From CAVVSD01 sp963757125 (GTDB lineage: Bacteria > Actinomycetota > Thermoleophilia > Solirubrobacterales > Solirubrobacteraceae): a stretch of DNA of 64,000 nucleotides. The notes below the pieces were generated by a model. The model did not search any database. It was not told the DNA's origin and saw only the letters and a program-made list of their open reading frames with translations. The position numbers and the translations under genes were made by a program. Below, one piece after another: positions 35,031 to 43,544 of this stretch. How positions within the stretch are numbered: position 1 is the stretch's first letter; every line of letters starts with the position of its first letter. The stretch is from positions 310,001 to 374,000 of the forward strand of contig CAVWQP010000006.1 of assembly GCA_963757125.1 (NCBI GenBank), given 5' to 3'.

Positions 35031-35944
35031 GACTCGTAGGGGAGGCTCGCGTGGACGGCGAACCCGCCGCCGGGCGCCGGCCCCGCGGTGAACGCGCCGC
35101 CGAAGAGCGCCACGCGCTCGCGCATCCCGGTGAGCCCGTGGCCGCCGGTGGGGGCCGACGACTCGCCGCTGCCGTCGTCGACGACGTCGATCGCCAGGCC
35201 GGCGGGCTCGTAGCGCAGGGTGATCGTCGCCGCCGCGCGGCCCGCGTGGCGGACGGCGTTCGTCACCGCCTCCTGGACGATGCGGTACGCGGACAGCTCG
35301 AGCGCGGGAGCCAGGGGGCGCGGGGCGCCCTCGACCGTCAGCGAGACCTGCAGGCCCGCAGCACGCGCGCGGTCGACCACGTCGTCGAGCCCGTCGAGCC
35401 CCGGGGTCGGGTCGAGCTCGGCGGGGTCGTCCGCGCCGCGCAGCAGCGAAAGCGTCCGGTGCATCTCCGCCATGGCGCGGCGGCCGTGGCCCGCGATCGA
35501 CTCCGTCTCCTCGCGGATGTCCGGTGTGGTCGCGCCGAGCGCCTGCACCTGCACGACCATGAGCGAGACCTCATGGCCGACGGCGTCGTGCAGCTCGCGG
35601 GCGATGCGCAGCCGCTCGTCGGCCGCGGACTGCGCCGCGAGCAGCTCGCGCTCGCGCGCCGCATGCCCGCGGCGGGCGCCGGCGTAGAGCCCGCCGATCG
35701 CGACCGCCGCGGCGAGCGCGGCCGTCGCGATGACCTCGGCGGCGAGCAGCTCGGTTCCCCAGATGACGTCATGCAGCACCGAGACGACCACGATCGCGAG
35801 CGCGCCCACCGCGCCGGCTGCCGTGCCGCCCTCGCGTGCGAGGACGAACAGGGGGACGAGCGCGATGAGCGCGTACGGCGTGTCCAGCGGGATGGCCAGG
35901 CCGGCCGCCAGCAGCAGGGCCAGCGCGAGAGCCGGTGCGCGCAT
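35027..35944 (-). CDS. Sensor histidine kinase (HisKA_3, NarX/DesK type)
   Basis: A 305-residue membrane kinase. Residues 1-95 contain about four hydrophobic helices with almost no external loop, so it senses an intramembrane signal. The dimerisation/phospho-acceptor helix is RIARELHDAVGHEVSLMVVQ (His in ELHD). The ATPase part has YRIVQEAVTNAVRHAG (N box), VVDDGSG (G1) and GHGLTGMRERVALFGG (G2). Intramembrane-sensing kinases beside ABC exporters typically detect cell-envelope-active compounds. Ten bases follow the permease stop. Confidence 0.9.
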   Translation of the reverse strand: MRAPALALALLLAAGLAIPLDTPYALIALVPLFVLAREGGTAAGAVGALAIVVVSVLHDVIWGTELLAAEVIATAALAAAVAIGGLYAGARRGHAARERELLAAQSAADERLRIARELHDAVGHEVSLMVVQVQALGATTPDIREETESIAGHGRRAMAEMHRTLSLLRGADDPAELDPTPGLDGLDDVVDRARAAGLQVSLTVEGAPRPLAPALELSAYRIVQEAVTNAVRHAGRAAATITLRYEPAGLAIDVVDDGSGESSAPTGGHGLTGMRERVALFGGAFTAGPAPGGGFAVHASLPYES

Positions 35945-35954
35945 GGAGCGGACC

Positions 35955-36647
35955 CTAGATCTCCTGGGTCGTCGTCCGCCAGGCGCCGGCGGCCAGCGCG
36001 GCGACCGACCAGGCGACGAGGATGGCGACCGCGAGCCCGATGCTCATCTCCGCCGTGAGCCCCGCGGCGTCCGAGAGGCGCGACACGGCGATCTGCGGGA
36101 TGGCCAGGCGAGCATCGCCGAGTGCGCCGATCTGGGCCAGCAGCGGCGAGACCCCGAGCTGGAAGGCCAGGGCGATGCCGATGACGATGCCGCGCGAGCC
36201 CGTCAGCGCGGCGAGCCCGACGCAGACCGTCGACGTCACCGCGCCCGCGGCGAGCACGGACGCGAGGCTGCCCACGATCGTCCCGGCGTCCGGCGTTGCG
36301 ATGACGACGGGGATCGCGACCGCGGCGAGCAGCAGCGGCGCGAGCAGCGCCCACGCGCCCGGCACCCGGACGAGCAGCAGCTCGATCCGCGAGCGCCCGG
36401 TGGCCGCCAGGTCGCGGAAGACGCCCGCCTCGATGTCGGCGCCACCGGCGGTCGCGCCGATGATGACGCCGACGACGGCCGCGGTCATCGAGAGGACGCC
36501 GATGGCGTCGTCGAAGTGCCCATCGCTGCCCAGCACGGCGAACACGGCGGAGAGGATCGCCATCGCCCCGACGGTCAGCAGGGCGCACACGGCGACCATG
36601 CCGCGCCGGCGGCGCAGCTTCAGGATCTCGGCTCCGATCAGGCGCAT
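35955..36647 (-). CDS. ABC transporter permease (ABC-2 type)
   Basis: A 230-residue membrane protein with six hydrophobic helices, opening MRLIGAEILKLRRRRGMVAV, the usual basic start of ABC-2 permeases. A GADIEAGVFRDLAATGRSRI loop after helix 2 is typical of YhaP/NatB-like exporters. Its ATG shares one base with the stop of the ATPase gene (TGATG), implying coupling. Substrate unknown; with the downstream sensor kinase it resembles antibiotic- or lipid-export modules. Confidence 0.87.
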   Translation of the reverse strand: MRLIGAEILKLRRRRGMVAVCALLTVGAMAILSAVFAVLGSDGHFDDAIGVLSMTAAVVGVIIGATAGGADIEAGVFRDLAATGRSRIELLLVRVPGAWALLAPLLLAAVAIPVVIATPDAGTIVGSLASVLAAGAVTSTVCVGLAALTGSRGIVIGIALAFQLGVSPLLAQIGALGDARLAIPQIAVSRLSDAAGLTAEMSIGLAVAILVAWSVAALAAGAWRTTTQEI

Positions 36648-37588
36648 CAGACACGCTCCTCGAGACGGGTGGTCATGGTCAGGAACAGGTCCTCGAGCGA
36701 CTCGGAGACCGGGGCGATGCTCTCGACGGCGAGGTCCTCGTCGAGCATCCGGCGCAGCAGTGCCGTGACCATCGCGCGGTCCGGCGCGGCGTCCTGCCGC
36801 AGCGTCACGCGGACGCCCTCGGGGCCGACGGTGGTGCGCGCGACGCCGTCCACGCCACCGGCGATCCGGGCGGCCTGGACGGGCGAGCTGACGTCGACGT
36901 CGATCGTGCGCTCACCGTGGCCCGTGAGCTCCGCGATCGAGCCCTGGACGACGACGCGCCCCTGGTCGACGATCGCCGCGCTGTCGCACGTCTTCTGCAC
37001 CTCGTCGAGCAGGTGCGAGGAGAGCAGGACCGTGCGCCCCTCGTCGACGAGACCGCGGATGAGGTGGCGGAACTCGAGGATGCCCGCCGGGTCCAGGCCG
37101 TTGACCGGCTCGTCGAGGATGAGCAGCAGCGGGTCGCACAGCAGGCAGCGCGCGATGCCCAGCCGCTGGCGCATGCCGAGCGAGTAGGTGCCGACGCGGT
37201 CGCCGCCGCGCCGGGCGAGGCCCACGCGCTCCAGCGCGCCGTCGACGCGGTCGTGCGCCGCGCGATCGCGCGCCGCGGCGTGGACGTGGAGGTTCTCGGC
37301 GCCCGTGAGGTGCGGGTGGAAGCGGGGCTCCTCGATGATCGCCCCGACGCGGGCGAGGGCGGCGGCGCGGCCGTCCGGGAGGTCGTGGCCGAGCAGGCGG
37401 ATCTGCCCGGACGTCGGCCGCGCGAGGCCGAGGAGCATGCGGATGAGCGTGGTCTTGCCCGCGCCGTTGGGCCCGAGGAACCCGAACGCGTGCCCGCGCG
37501 GGACCTCGAGGTCGATCGACTCGAGCGCCGTCCGCTCACCGAAGCGCTTGCCGAGCCCGTGGGTCTCGATGGCGAGGGTGGAGGTCAT
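36647..37588 (-). CDS. ABC transporter ATP-binding protein (export type)
   Basis: A 313-residue ATPase. Walker A is FLGPNGAGKTTLIRMLLGL, the signature is TYSLGMRQRLGIARCLL, Walker B LLLILDEPVNGLDPAG and the switch His is in LLSSHLLDEV. The SLGMRQRL variant of LSGGQ is usual in bacitracin/lantibiotic-type (BcrA) exporters. About 85 C-terminal residues form an accessory domain. First gene of the exporter/two-component operon; a nine-base-pair inverted repeat lies 64 bases upstream of its start. Confidence 0.92.
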   Translation of the reverse strand: MTSTLAIETHGLGKRFGERTALESIDLEVPRGHAFGFLGPNGAGKTTLIRMLLGLARPTSGQIRLLGHDLPDGRAAALARVGAIIEEPRFHPHLTGAENLHVHAAARDRAAHDRVDGALERVGLARRGGDRVGTYSLGMRQRLGIARCLLCDPLLLILDEPVNGLDPAGILEFRHLIRGLVDEGRTVLLSSHLLDEVQKTCDSAAIVDQGRVVVQGSIAELTGHGERTIDVDVSSPVQAARIAGGVDGVARTTVGPEGVRVTLRQDAAPDRAMVTALLRRMLDEDLAVESIAPVSESLEDLFLTMTTRLEERV

Positions 37589-37651
37589 GGGAAAGACCTT
37601 CGTCCCTGCGAGGCGCGCCGTCGTCGGCCGCCGGGACCGACCGGGGGGCGT

Positions 37652-37673
37652 CTCTCATCCCTTCGGATGAGAG
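37652..37673. promoter_or_regulatory. Perfect 9-bp inverted repeat between ABC exporter and SDR genes
   Basis: CTCTCATCC, a CTTC spacer, then GGATGAGAG: a fully complementary 22-base dyad in the 121-base gap between the divergent starts at 37588 and 37710. It has no following T tract on either strand, so a bidirectional operator (or an RNA hairpin in a leader) fits better than a terminator. The binding protein is unknown. Confidence 0.5.
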
Positions 37674-37709
37674 GATGGCGTCCTCGCATCGGAACCGGAG
37701 GAGGAGCAG

Positions 37710-38555
37710 GTGGAGCAGCTGGAGGGGAAGGTCGCGGTCGTCACGGGCGCGGCCAGCGGCATGGGCCGCGCGTTCGCGGAGCGCTTCGTGCAGGAGGGGA
37801 TGAAGGTCGTCCTGGCCGACGTCGAGGCCGGCGCCCTGGAGACCGCGGTCTCCGAGCTCCAGGAGGCCGGCGGCGACGTCGTCGGGGTGCGGACCGACGT
37901 GTCGCGGCTCGAGGAGGTCGAGGCGCTGGCCGCCCGCACGATCGACGCGTTCGGCGCGGTGCACGTGGTGTGCAACAACGCCGGCGTCGAGAGCGGCGCG
38001 ACGTTCGCCGACATCCCCGCCGAGACGTGGGACTGGGTGCTCGGCGTCGACCTGCTCGGGACGATCTACGGCATCAAGACGTTCCTGCCGCTGCTGCGTG
38101 AGCACGCGCCGGACGGCCACATCGTCAACACGTCGTCGATCGCCGGCCTGGACTCCTACTTCCTCACCGCGGCGCCCTACGTCGCGGCGAAGCACGCGGT
38201 CGTCGGCATCAGCGAGGAGCTCTTCCACGAGCTCGCCGCCGGCAACGAGCGGATCGGCGTCTCCGTGCTGTGCCCCGGGATGATCGCGACCCAGATGCCG
38301 TGGTCGGAACGCAACCGCCCCGACCACGTCCCGTCGTCGCTGGACCACCCGTCGCGCGCGCAGCTCATCGAGCTCACGACGATGGGAGCGAAGAACGGGA
38401 TGCCGCCCGCCGACGTCGCCGAGCTCGTCGTGCAGGCGATCCGCGAGCGGCGCTTCTACGTACTCACCCATCCGGAGGCGGCGGAGCAGGCCGCCAAGGG
38501 CAGACTGCGTTGGATCACCGAGAACATCCCGCCGGAGGCCCCGACCTTCACATGA
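37710..38555 (+). CDS. Short-chain dehydrogenase/reductase (classical SDR)
   Basis: A 281-residue Rossmann oxidoreductase. The cofactor motif is VTGAASGMGRAFAERF, the Asp after strand 2 (VVLADVEAG) favours NAD(H), then VCNNAGVESGA and the catalytic set Ser (NTSSIAG), Tyr and Lys (APYVAAKHA). Start GTG 37710 has a strong GGAGGAGGAG site. Its TGA overlaps the ATG of the flavin monooxygenase (ATGA). Together they may oxidise an alcohol and hydroxylate the product (inference). Confidence 0.9.
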   Translation: MEQLEGKVAVVTGAASGMGRAFAERFVQEGMKVVLADVEAGALETAVSELQEAGGDVVGVRTDVSRLEEVEALAARTIDAFGAVHVVCNNAGVESGATFADIPAETWDWVLGVDLLGTIYGIKTFLPLLREHAPDGHIVNTSSIAGLDSYFLTAAPYVAAKHAVVGISEELFHELAAGNERIGVSVLCPGMIATQMPWSERNRPDHVPSSLDHPSRAQLIELTTMGAKNGMPPADVAELVVQAIRERRFYVLTHPEAAEQAAKGRLRWITENIPPEAPTFT

Positions 38556-39814
38556 CAGCCACGCATCCCGAGATCGGCGTCACGCCGCAGACCCTCATCG
38601 ACCGCGCGATCGCGCTGCGCCCGAAGCTCATCGAGGAGCAGGCGGCGACCGAGGAGCGCACGTACTACTCGCAGGAGATGCACGAGGAGTTCCAGCGCGC
38701 GGGCTTCTACCGGCTCTACATCCCGCGGCGCTACGGCGGCTACGAGTTCGACGTCCCGGCGATGATGCGCCTCATGCTCGAGACGGCCCGCGGGTGCCCG
38801 TCGACCGCATGGTGCATGGGCCTCGCCTCCGGGCACGCGCTGCAGCTCGGCTCGTGGTGGCCCGAGCAGGCGCAGACCGAGATCTTCGGCGACGGCGACT
38901 TCCGCGCCGCGTCCGTCGCGGCGCCGATCGGGTTCGCCGAGCCGACGGGCGACGGCTGGTCGCTGACCGGCAGGGTCTCCTACTGCTCGGGCATCCCCTA
39001 CTCGACGCACTACATGGGGCAGGCGCTGACCCCCGGCGAGCAGCCGGGCGGGCCGCCCGGGCCGCTGCTGCTCTTCTACGCGCCCAGGGGCGTCTGGGAG
39101 ATGCAGGACGACTGGGGCCACACGATCGGCCTGAAGGGCTCGGGCTCGCACAGCATCACCTTCGACGGCGGGACGATCCCGGCGCACTGGGCGATCGAGG
39201 GCGCGTTCATGGTCGACATGGCCAGCGACGACGGCACCGAGGGCTACCGGCTGCACGGCAACCCCATGTACCTCGGGCGGTCGCTCGGCCCGTTCACGAT
39301 GTCGCTCGGCGCGGCGATCATCGGGGCCGGCTTCAACGCCCTGGACCAGCTCGAGAACGAGCTGCGCGCGAAGCAGACGCCGCTGCCGCCCTTCATGCCG
39401 CGCTTCCACGACCCGGACTTCCAGCGCTACTTCGGCGCCGCGAAGGCGAAGCTCTCGATGGCCCAGGCCGCGATGTACCGCGCGGCGGACATGCACATGG
39501 AGCTGTGCGAGCGCGCGGCCGACAAGGGCATCCCGTTCAGCTACGGCGACGACCACCTCGTCGGGGCGATCGCGCGGGAGGCCTACATCTTCGCCTGGGA
39601 GGCGATGGAGCAGAACATCTGGCGCACCGCCGGCTCGAGCTCGACCCGCGACGGCGAGCGGATGCAGCGGATGTTCCGCGACATGGCGATGATCGCCGGA
39701 CACCGCAACACGCAGCTGCGCGACTTCGCCTACCGCGAGCTGGCGGCGGAGACGTTCGGCATCCCGCGCGACCCGGCGACCGGCAACCGGCAGCAGGTGC
39801 TCAGGGGGAACTAG
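38552..39814 (+). CDS. Acyl-CoA-dehydrogenase-fold flavin monooxygenase (group D, HsaA/HpaB-like)
   Basis: A 420-residue protein of the acyl-CoA dehydrogenase superfamily. It opens with an N-terminal helical domain ending RLYIPRRYGGYEFDVPAMMR and has ETARGCPSTAWCMGLASGH, then a beta domain with GWSLTGRVSYCSGIPYSTHY, and the C-terminal RQ.VLRGN tail. The CoA-dehydrogenase catalytic Glu is not evident; GCPS-type sequences with the RVSYCSGI loop belong to reduced-flavin hydroxylases such as HsaA. A flavin reductase partner is not adjacent. A second, similar protein is encoded at 53680-54906. Cotranscribed with the SDR gene. Confidence 0.8.
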   Translation: MTATHPEIGVTPQTLIDRAIALRPKLIEEQAATEERTYYSQEMHEEFQRAGFYRLYIPRRYGGYEFDVPAMMRLMLETARGCPSTAWCMGLASGHALQLGSWWPEQAQTEIFGDGDFRAASVAAPIGFAEPTGDGWSLTGRVSYCSGIPYSTHYMGQALTPGEQPGGPPGPLLLFYAPRGVWEMQDDWGHTIGLKGSGSHSITFDGGTIPAHWAIEGAFMVDMASDDGTEGYRLHGNPMYLGRSLGPFTMSLGAAIIGAGFNALDQLENELRAKQTPLPPFMPRFHDPDFQRYFGAAKAKLSMAQAAMYRAADMHMELCERAADKGIPFSYGDDHLVGAIAREAYIFAWEAMEQNIWRTAGSSSTRDGERMQRMFRDMAMIAGHRNTQLRDFAYRELAAETFGIPRDPATGNRQQVLRGN

Positions 39815-39908
39815 CGGACGTCCGCGCTGGTTGCGGACGCCCTGCGGCTTCGACTACGCTCGCGACGGCGATAGCGGGAGCGCGCCAGCGTCCGAGAGAG
39901 GACAGGCC

Positions 39909-40267
39909 ATGGCACAGCTCCAGCGCAGGTCGCTCGCACAGCCGGATGAGACCCGGCCGATCGACAAGGGCGTCGTCGAGGTGGTCCGCCTCGACGCTGC
40001 GACGATGATGCGCACGACGTTCCAGCCCGGCTGGCGGTGGTCGGAGTGCGTGAAGCCGGTCGTCGGCGGCGACAGCTGCCAGGTCAATCACGTCGGCTAC
40101 TGCGTGTCCGGCCGGCTCCACGTGCTGATGGACAACGGCGACGAGATGGACATCGGGACGGGCGACGCGAGCCACATCCCCCGGGACACGACGCCTGGGT
40201 CGTCGGCGACGAGCAGTACGTCGCGATCGACTTCAGCGGCGCCGAGGAGTACGCGAAACCGCGCTAG
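39909..40267 (+). pseudogene. Single-domain cupin protein with a one-base deletion in a C run
   Basis: A cupin of about 119 residues after repair. ATG 39909 leads to VEVVRLDAATMMRTTFQPGW, then VNHVGYCVSGRLHVLMDNGD and EMDIGTGDASHIP. The cupin barrel's last strands occur in the next frame: PGHDAWVVGDEQYVAIDFSG, then EEYAKPR and a TAG that overlaps the convergent gene's stop. Adding one C to the five-C run at 40178-40182 restores a continuous protein (HIPPGHDAW). Length is 3n-1. A homopolymer sequencing error is the simplest explanation. Small-molecule binding or isomerase role unknown. Confidence 0.75.
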
Positions 40268-40698
40268 CCGAGCGCCGCACGCACGTCGTCGATGGCCCCT
40301 TGCTCGGCGGGGCTGACCTCGACGCCGTCCTCCTTGTGGCGCTTCGCCACGCGCTCGGTGAGGGTGAGGATGAACGCGCGGTAGTCCGCGACCTCCTCCG
40401 GCGTCGCCTTCGCGTTGAGGAGCTCGATGATCTCGCCGAGCAGCCGGACGCTGTTCTCCTTGAGCTCCTCGAACGAGCGGGCCTTGGTGTGGTCGCGTTC
40501 GGGCTTCGCCGCGACGAGCTCGTCGAGGAGCTCGCTGTCGCCGTGCTGGCCCCGCGCGTCGGCGTACACCTTCGCCATCTCGAACGTCTCGCGGATCATC
40601 CCGCCGTGGCTGGCGGCGATGACCATCATCCCGGCGGCAGGGGGACCCGAGCGGACCAGATCCCATTCGTCCGTCGTGAAGGCAGCCTTGGTCGTCAT
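40264..40698 (-). CDS. Conserved helical protein of unknown function
   Basis: A 144-residue soluble, mostly alpha-helical protein that I cannot place with confidence. It begins TTDEWDLVRSGPPAAGMMVI, then AASHGGMIRETFEMAKVYAD, a charged middle SELLDELVAAKPERDHTKAR, and ends AEQGAIDDVRAALG. The late block VADYRAFILTLTERVAKRHK with a terminal acidic helix recalls TerB-like tellurite-resistance folds, a resemblance only. It starts four bases inside the MFS gene (ATGA), so both are cotranscribed and translationally coupled, hinting at a shared job in export or stress. Confidence 0.65.
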   Translation of the reverse strand: MTTKAAFTTDEWDLVRSGPPAAGMMVIAASHGGMIRETFEMAKVYADARGQHGDSELLDELVAAKPERDHTKARSFEELKENSVRLLGEIIELLNAKATPEEVADYRAFILTLTERVAKRHKEDGVEVSPAEQGAIDDVRAALG

Positions 40699-41873
40699 GG
40701 CGCGGACCCTAGCGGCCGCAGCACGCCCGAGATCATGAGCCCGAGGGCGACGAGCCCCGCGGTGACGGTCAGCGCGTGCAGCGTGCCGGTGTGCTCGCCG
40801 AGGAACCCGATCAGCGGCGGGCCCGCGAGGAAGGCGATGTAGCCGATCGTGGCCACCACGCTGACCCTCGCCGGGGCGTGCGCGGGGTCGTCGCCCGCCG
40901 CGCTCATCCCGACGGGGAAGCCGAGCGCCGTGCCGAGCCCCCACAGCGCCGCGCCCGCCATCGCCACCGGGAGCGCCGAGCCCCAGACCACCAGCGCGAG
41001 GCCCACGAGCGCGAGCACGGCGAAGATGCGGACCGTCAGCACGCGCCCGTGGCGGTCGATCACGCCGGGGCCGAACCAGCGGCCGAGCGTCATCGCCGAG
41101 AGGAAGATGGCGAACGTCAGCGCGCCCAGCGCGGCCGCCGCGCCGTACCCGTCGATCATCGCCACGCCGAGCCAGTCGTTGCCCGTCCCCTCGGTGAACG
41201 CGGCGGCGAACACGAACACGCCGATGAGCACCGTGCGCGGCTCGGTCCACGCCTTGAGCGGGTTGCGGCCCTCACCCTCCTCGGCGGGCGCCGGATCGTC
41301 GGGCAGGAAGTCGCGCACCGCCACGGGCACGGCGACCGCCACGATCCCCGCGACGGCCACGAGGTGGACGGTCGCGGAGACGCCGAGCGCCACCATCGCC
41401 GCGCCGATCAGCGCTCCGGTCACCGTGCCGACGCTGAACCCCGCGTGGAAGCGCGGCATGATCGCCCGCCCCAGCTCCTGCTCGACCGCCGAGCCCTCGA
41501 CGTTCATGGCGACGTCCCAGGTGCCGTTGCCGACACCCAGCGCGAACAGCCCCACGAGCACGATCGCGACGCCGACCGGATAGCCGAGCCCCGCCGTTGC
41601 GAGCCCGGCCGCCGCGACCAGCGCCATGACGGCAACCGTGCGGGCCGTGCCGAGCCGTCCGACGACCACGCCGGCCAGCGGCATCGAGAGGACCGATCCG
41701 AGCGCGATCGCCAGGAGCACGAGGCCGAGCGAGCGCGGGGAGAGCTCGAGCGCGTCGCGGATCGACGGGATGCGCGACGCCCAGCTGGCGAACGCGAAGC
41801 CGCTGAGGATGAAGACGGCGTACACCGCGCGGGTGGCGCGGCGCACGGTGCGGGAGGCGGGGGCGGGCGGCAC
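40695..41873 (-). CDS. MFS transporter
   Basis: A 392-residue major facilitator with 12 predicted helices. It opens AVYAVFILSGFAFASWASRI with the PSIRDALELSPRSLGLVLLA segment, typical of the YbjJ/FucP-like branch. The loop after helix 2 reads AGVVVGRLGTARTVAV; the mid region has a long charged loop (DFLPDDPAPAEEGEG). The conserved FALGVGNGTWDVAMNVEG stretch is characteristic of YbjJ-type putative exporters. Downstream it overlaps a helical protein of unknown function. Substrate unknown. Confidence 0.87.
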   Translation of the reverse strand: MPPAPASRTVRRATRAVYAVFILSGFAFASWASRIPSIRDALELSPRSLGLVLLAIALGSVLSMPLAGVVVGRLGTARTVAVMALVAAAGLATAGLGYPVGVAIVLVGLFALGVGNGTWDVAMNVEGSAVEQELGRAIMPRFHAGFSVGTVTGALIGAAMVALGVSATVHLVAVAGIVAVAVPVAVRDFLPDDPAPAEEGEGRNPLKAWTEPRTVLIGVFVFAAAFTEGTGNDWLGVAMIDGYGAAAALGALTFAIFLSAMTLGRWFGPGVIDRHGRVLTVRIFAVLALVGLALVVWGSALPVAMAGAALWGLGTALGFPVGMSAAGDDPAHAPARVSVVATIGYIAFLAGPPLIGFLGEHTGTLHALTVTAGLVALGLMISGVLRPLGSAP

Positions 41874-41921
41874 GGGGGAGACGGCAGGGTCGCGCAGAAC
41901 GCGACGAGGCGCGTCGCCGGC

Positions 41922-42812
41922 TCAGCCGAAGGTGAAGACGTATGCCCGGACACCCGGGCCGTCGAACGCGATCTCGAAGGTCCCCGGGTGGACGCGCTCT
42001 CGCCGGCGGACGAGCTGGTACAGCCGCGGCTCGGACACCGTGCCCTCGCCGCGCTCGTCGACGTCGAGCCCGTGGGCGGCGCCGGGCGGCTCGCCGTCGA
42101 GGCGCACGGAGCAGCGGACCGGCTCACCGGAGTCGGGTGGTGCGAGCACCAGGTTGACGTCGCGCGCCTCGAAGCGGCAGGAGATCGAGCCCGTGGCTCC
42201 GTCGAGCACGGCGGCCTCCTCCTCCACCGACCACTCGCCGGCGAGGGACCACTCGCCGTCACGCTCGCCGCGTGCGGAACCCAGGTACGTCTCTGGGGAT
42301 CGCAGCGCAGCCCAGTCGGCCGCCTCGGCGAGACCTCCGGTGTCGACGTCGACGAGCCCCTCGTCCACGCCGAGGAGCTGCTGGATCGCCCGTTCGGTCT
42401 CCTCGTAGGCCTCCTCGCCGAAGTGCTGGAACCGGACGCGACCCTCTCCGTCGAAGAGGTAGACGGCAGGCCAGTAGTGGTTGTCGAGCGACCGCCAGAT
42501 CGCGAAGTCGTTGTCGATGACCACGGGGTAGCCGACGTCGAGCGCGGCCAGGGCGCGGCGCACGTTGCCGAGGTCGTGCTCGAAGCCGAACTCGGGCGCG
42601 TGCACGCCCACGACGACGAGCCCGCGATCGCGATAGCGCTCGTGCCACGCCCTGACGTACGGCAGCGTGCGCAGCCAGTTGACGCACGAGTACGTCCAGA
42701 CGTCGACGAGGACGGCGCTGCCGCGGAGCCCGTCGACGGTGAGCGGCTCGGAGTTGAGCCAGACGGGCGCGCTGTCGAAGGCCGAGAGCGCGCCGTGCTC
42801 GGGGTTTCTCAT
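41922..42812 (-). CDS. Thioredoxin-like (DipZ/redoxin-type) protein with a degenerate CxxC
   Basis: A 296-residue cytoplasmic-looking protein with a TlpA/redoxin fold (residues about 20-145). AVLVDVWTYSCVNWLRTLPY is the active-site region, then VVGVHAPEFGFEHDLGNVRR and YPVVIDNDFAIWRSLDNHYW. DipZ C-terminal domains have WTYSC-x-x-C; here the resolving Cys is Trp (CVNW), so one-Cys or redox-inactive chemistry is implied. The C-terminal 140 residues form a beta-rich domain, as in DipZ proteins. No signal peptide or CcdA-like membrane part. Divergent from the NTF2-like gene (32 bases). Confidence 0.82.
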   Translation of the reverse strand: MRNPEHGALSAFDSAPVWLNSEPLTVDGLRGSAVLVDVWTYSCVNWLRTLPYVRAWHERYRDRGLVVVGVHAPEFGFEHDLGNVRRALAALDVGYPVVIDNDFAIWRSLDNHYWPAVYLFDGEGRVRFQHFGEEAYEETERAIQQLLGVDEGLVDVDTGGLAEAADWAALRSPETYLGSARGERDGEWSLAGEWSVEEEAAVLDGATGSISCRFEARDVNLVLAPPDSGEPVRCSVRLDGEPPGAAHGLDVDERGEGTVSEPRLYQLVRRRERVHPGTFEIAFDGPGVRAYVFTFG

Positions 42813-42844
42813 AGGCTCGGCGCTCCCGACGAGGAGACGCCGCC

Positions 42845-43222
42845 ATGCCCAGCGCGAAGCTCGCCGTGTCGGTATTGCAGGACGTTCTCGACGCGTTCAA
42901 CGCACACGATGTGGACCTGATCATGTCCTTCTTCGCCGAGGACTGCGTCATGGACATGCCGCGAGGCCCCGGGCCCGGGGGTCGCCGGCTGGTGGGCAAG
43001 GACGAGGTCAGGGAGGGCATCCGGTCCCGGTTCGAGGGGATTCCCGACGTCCACTACGGCGACGATCGCCACTGGCTCTCTGGTGACCGGGGCGTCTCGG
43101 AGTGGACGATCCGTGGGACGCAGCCGAGCGGCGAGCGCATCGAGGTGCGCGGGTGCGATCTGTTCGAGTTCGTCGACGGGAAGATCAGTCGCAAGGACTC
43201 CTTCTGGAAGATCGTCGACTAG
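42845..43222 (+). CDS. SnoaL/NTF2-like protein
   Basis: A 125-residue cone-shaped NTF2-fold protein. An N-terminal helix VLQDVLDAFNAHDVDLIMSF leads into FAEDCVMDMP and VGKDEVREGIRSRFEGIPDV, then curved strands ending RIEVRGCDLFEFVDGKISRK. SnoaL-like proteins include steroid isomerases, polyketide cyclases and dehydratases, but catalytic residues cannot be assigned here. GAGGAG precedes ATG 42845 closely. Ends against the DHFR-like remnant. Confidence 0.85.
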   Translation: MPSAKLAVSVLQDVLDAFNAHDVDLIMSFFAEDCVMDMPRGPGPGGRRLVGKDEVREGIRSRFEGIPDVHYGDDRHWLSGDRGVSEWTIRGTQPSGERIEVRGCDLFEFVDGKISRKDSFWKIVD

Positions 43223-43492
43223 CGGCGGACGCGGTAGCGCATGTGGGTGACGCCGCCCTCGCCTTCGAGGACGCGGGTGCGCTCGAGCTCGACCTGCTCG
43301 GCCGGCAGGCCGTCGAACAGCCTGCGTCCCTGACCGAAGAGGACGGTGGTCGCCGCTCCAGCCGCCCGGGCCGCCGAGGGCCCACTCGTGCAGGCGGTCC
43401 CCGCCGTCGCCGAGTCCGTTGCCGGGCCCCTCGTTCGGCCCGGCGATGAACCCGTCGAAGGTCATGGACGTGTACAGCACGGTCGCGGACAC
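43219..43492 (-). pseudogene. Remnant of a RibD-C/dihydrofolate-reductase-like protein with internal deletion
   Basis: The N-terminal piece from GTG 43492 reads VSATVLYTSMTFDGFIAGPN, then GLGDGGDRLHEWALGG, the standard start of DHFR-like RibD-C proteins of about 190 residues. The C-terminal piece, in another frame, reads TTVLFGQGRRLFDGLPAEQV followed by VLEGEGGVTHMRYRVRR and a stop. About 100 residues between them are missing, and the pieces are out of frame, so no functional enzyme can be made. Unlike the other breaks in this window, a single base cannot repair it; this is a genuine deletion (or an assembly collapse). Confidence 0.75.
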
Positions 43493-43544
43493 GGCGTCTC
43501 CTCTCGTTCCTCGCCAGTCGAGCACATTGCGCGAGACTGCCTCC

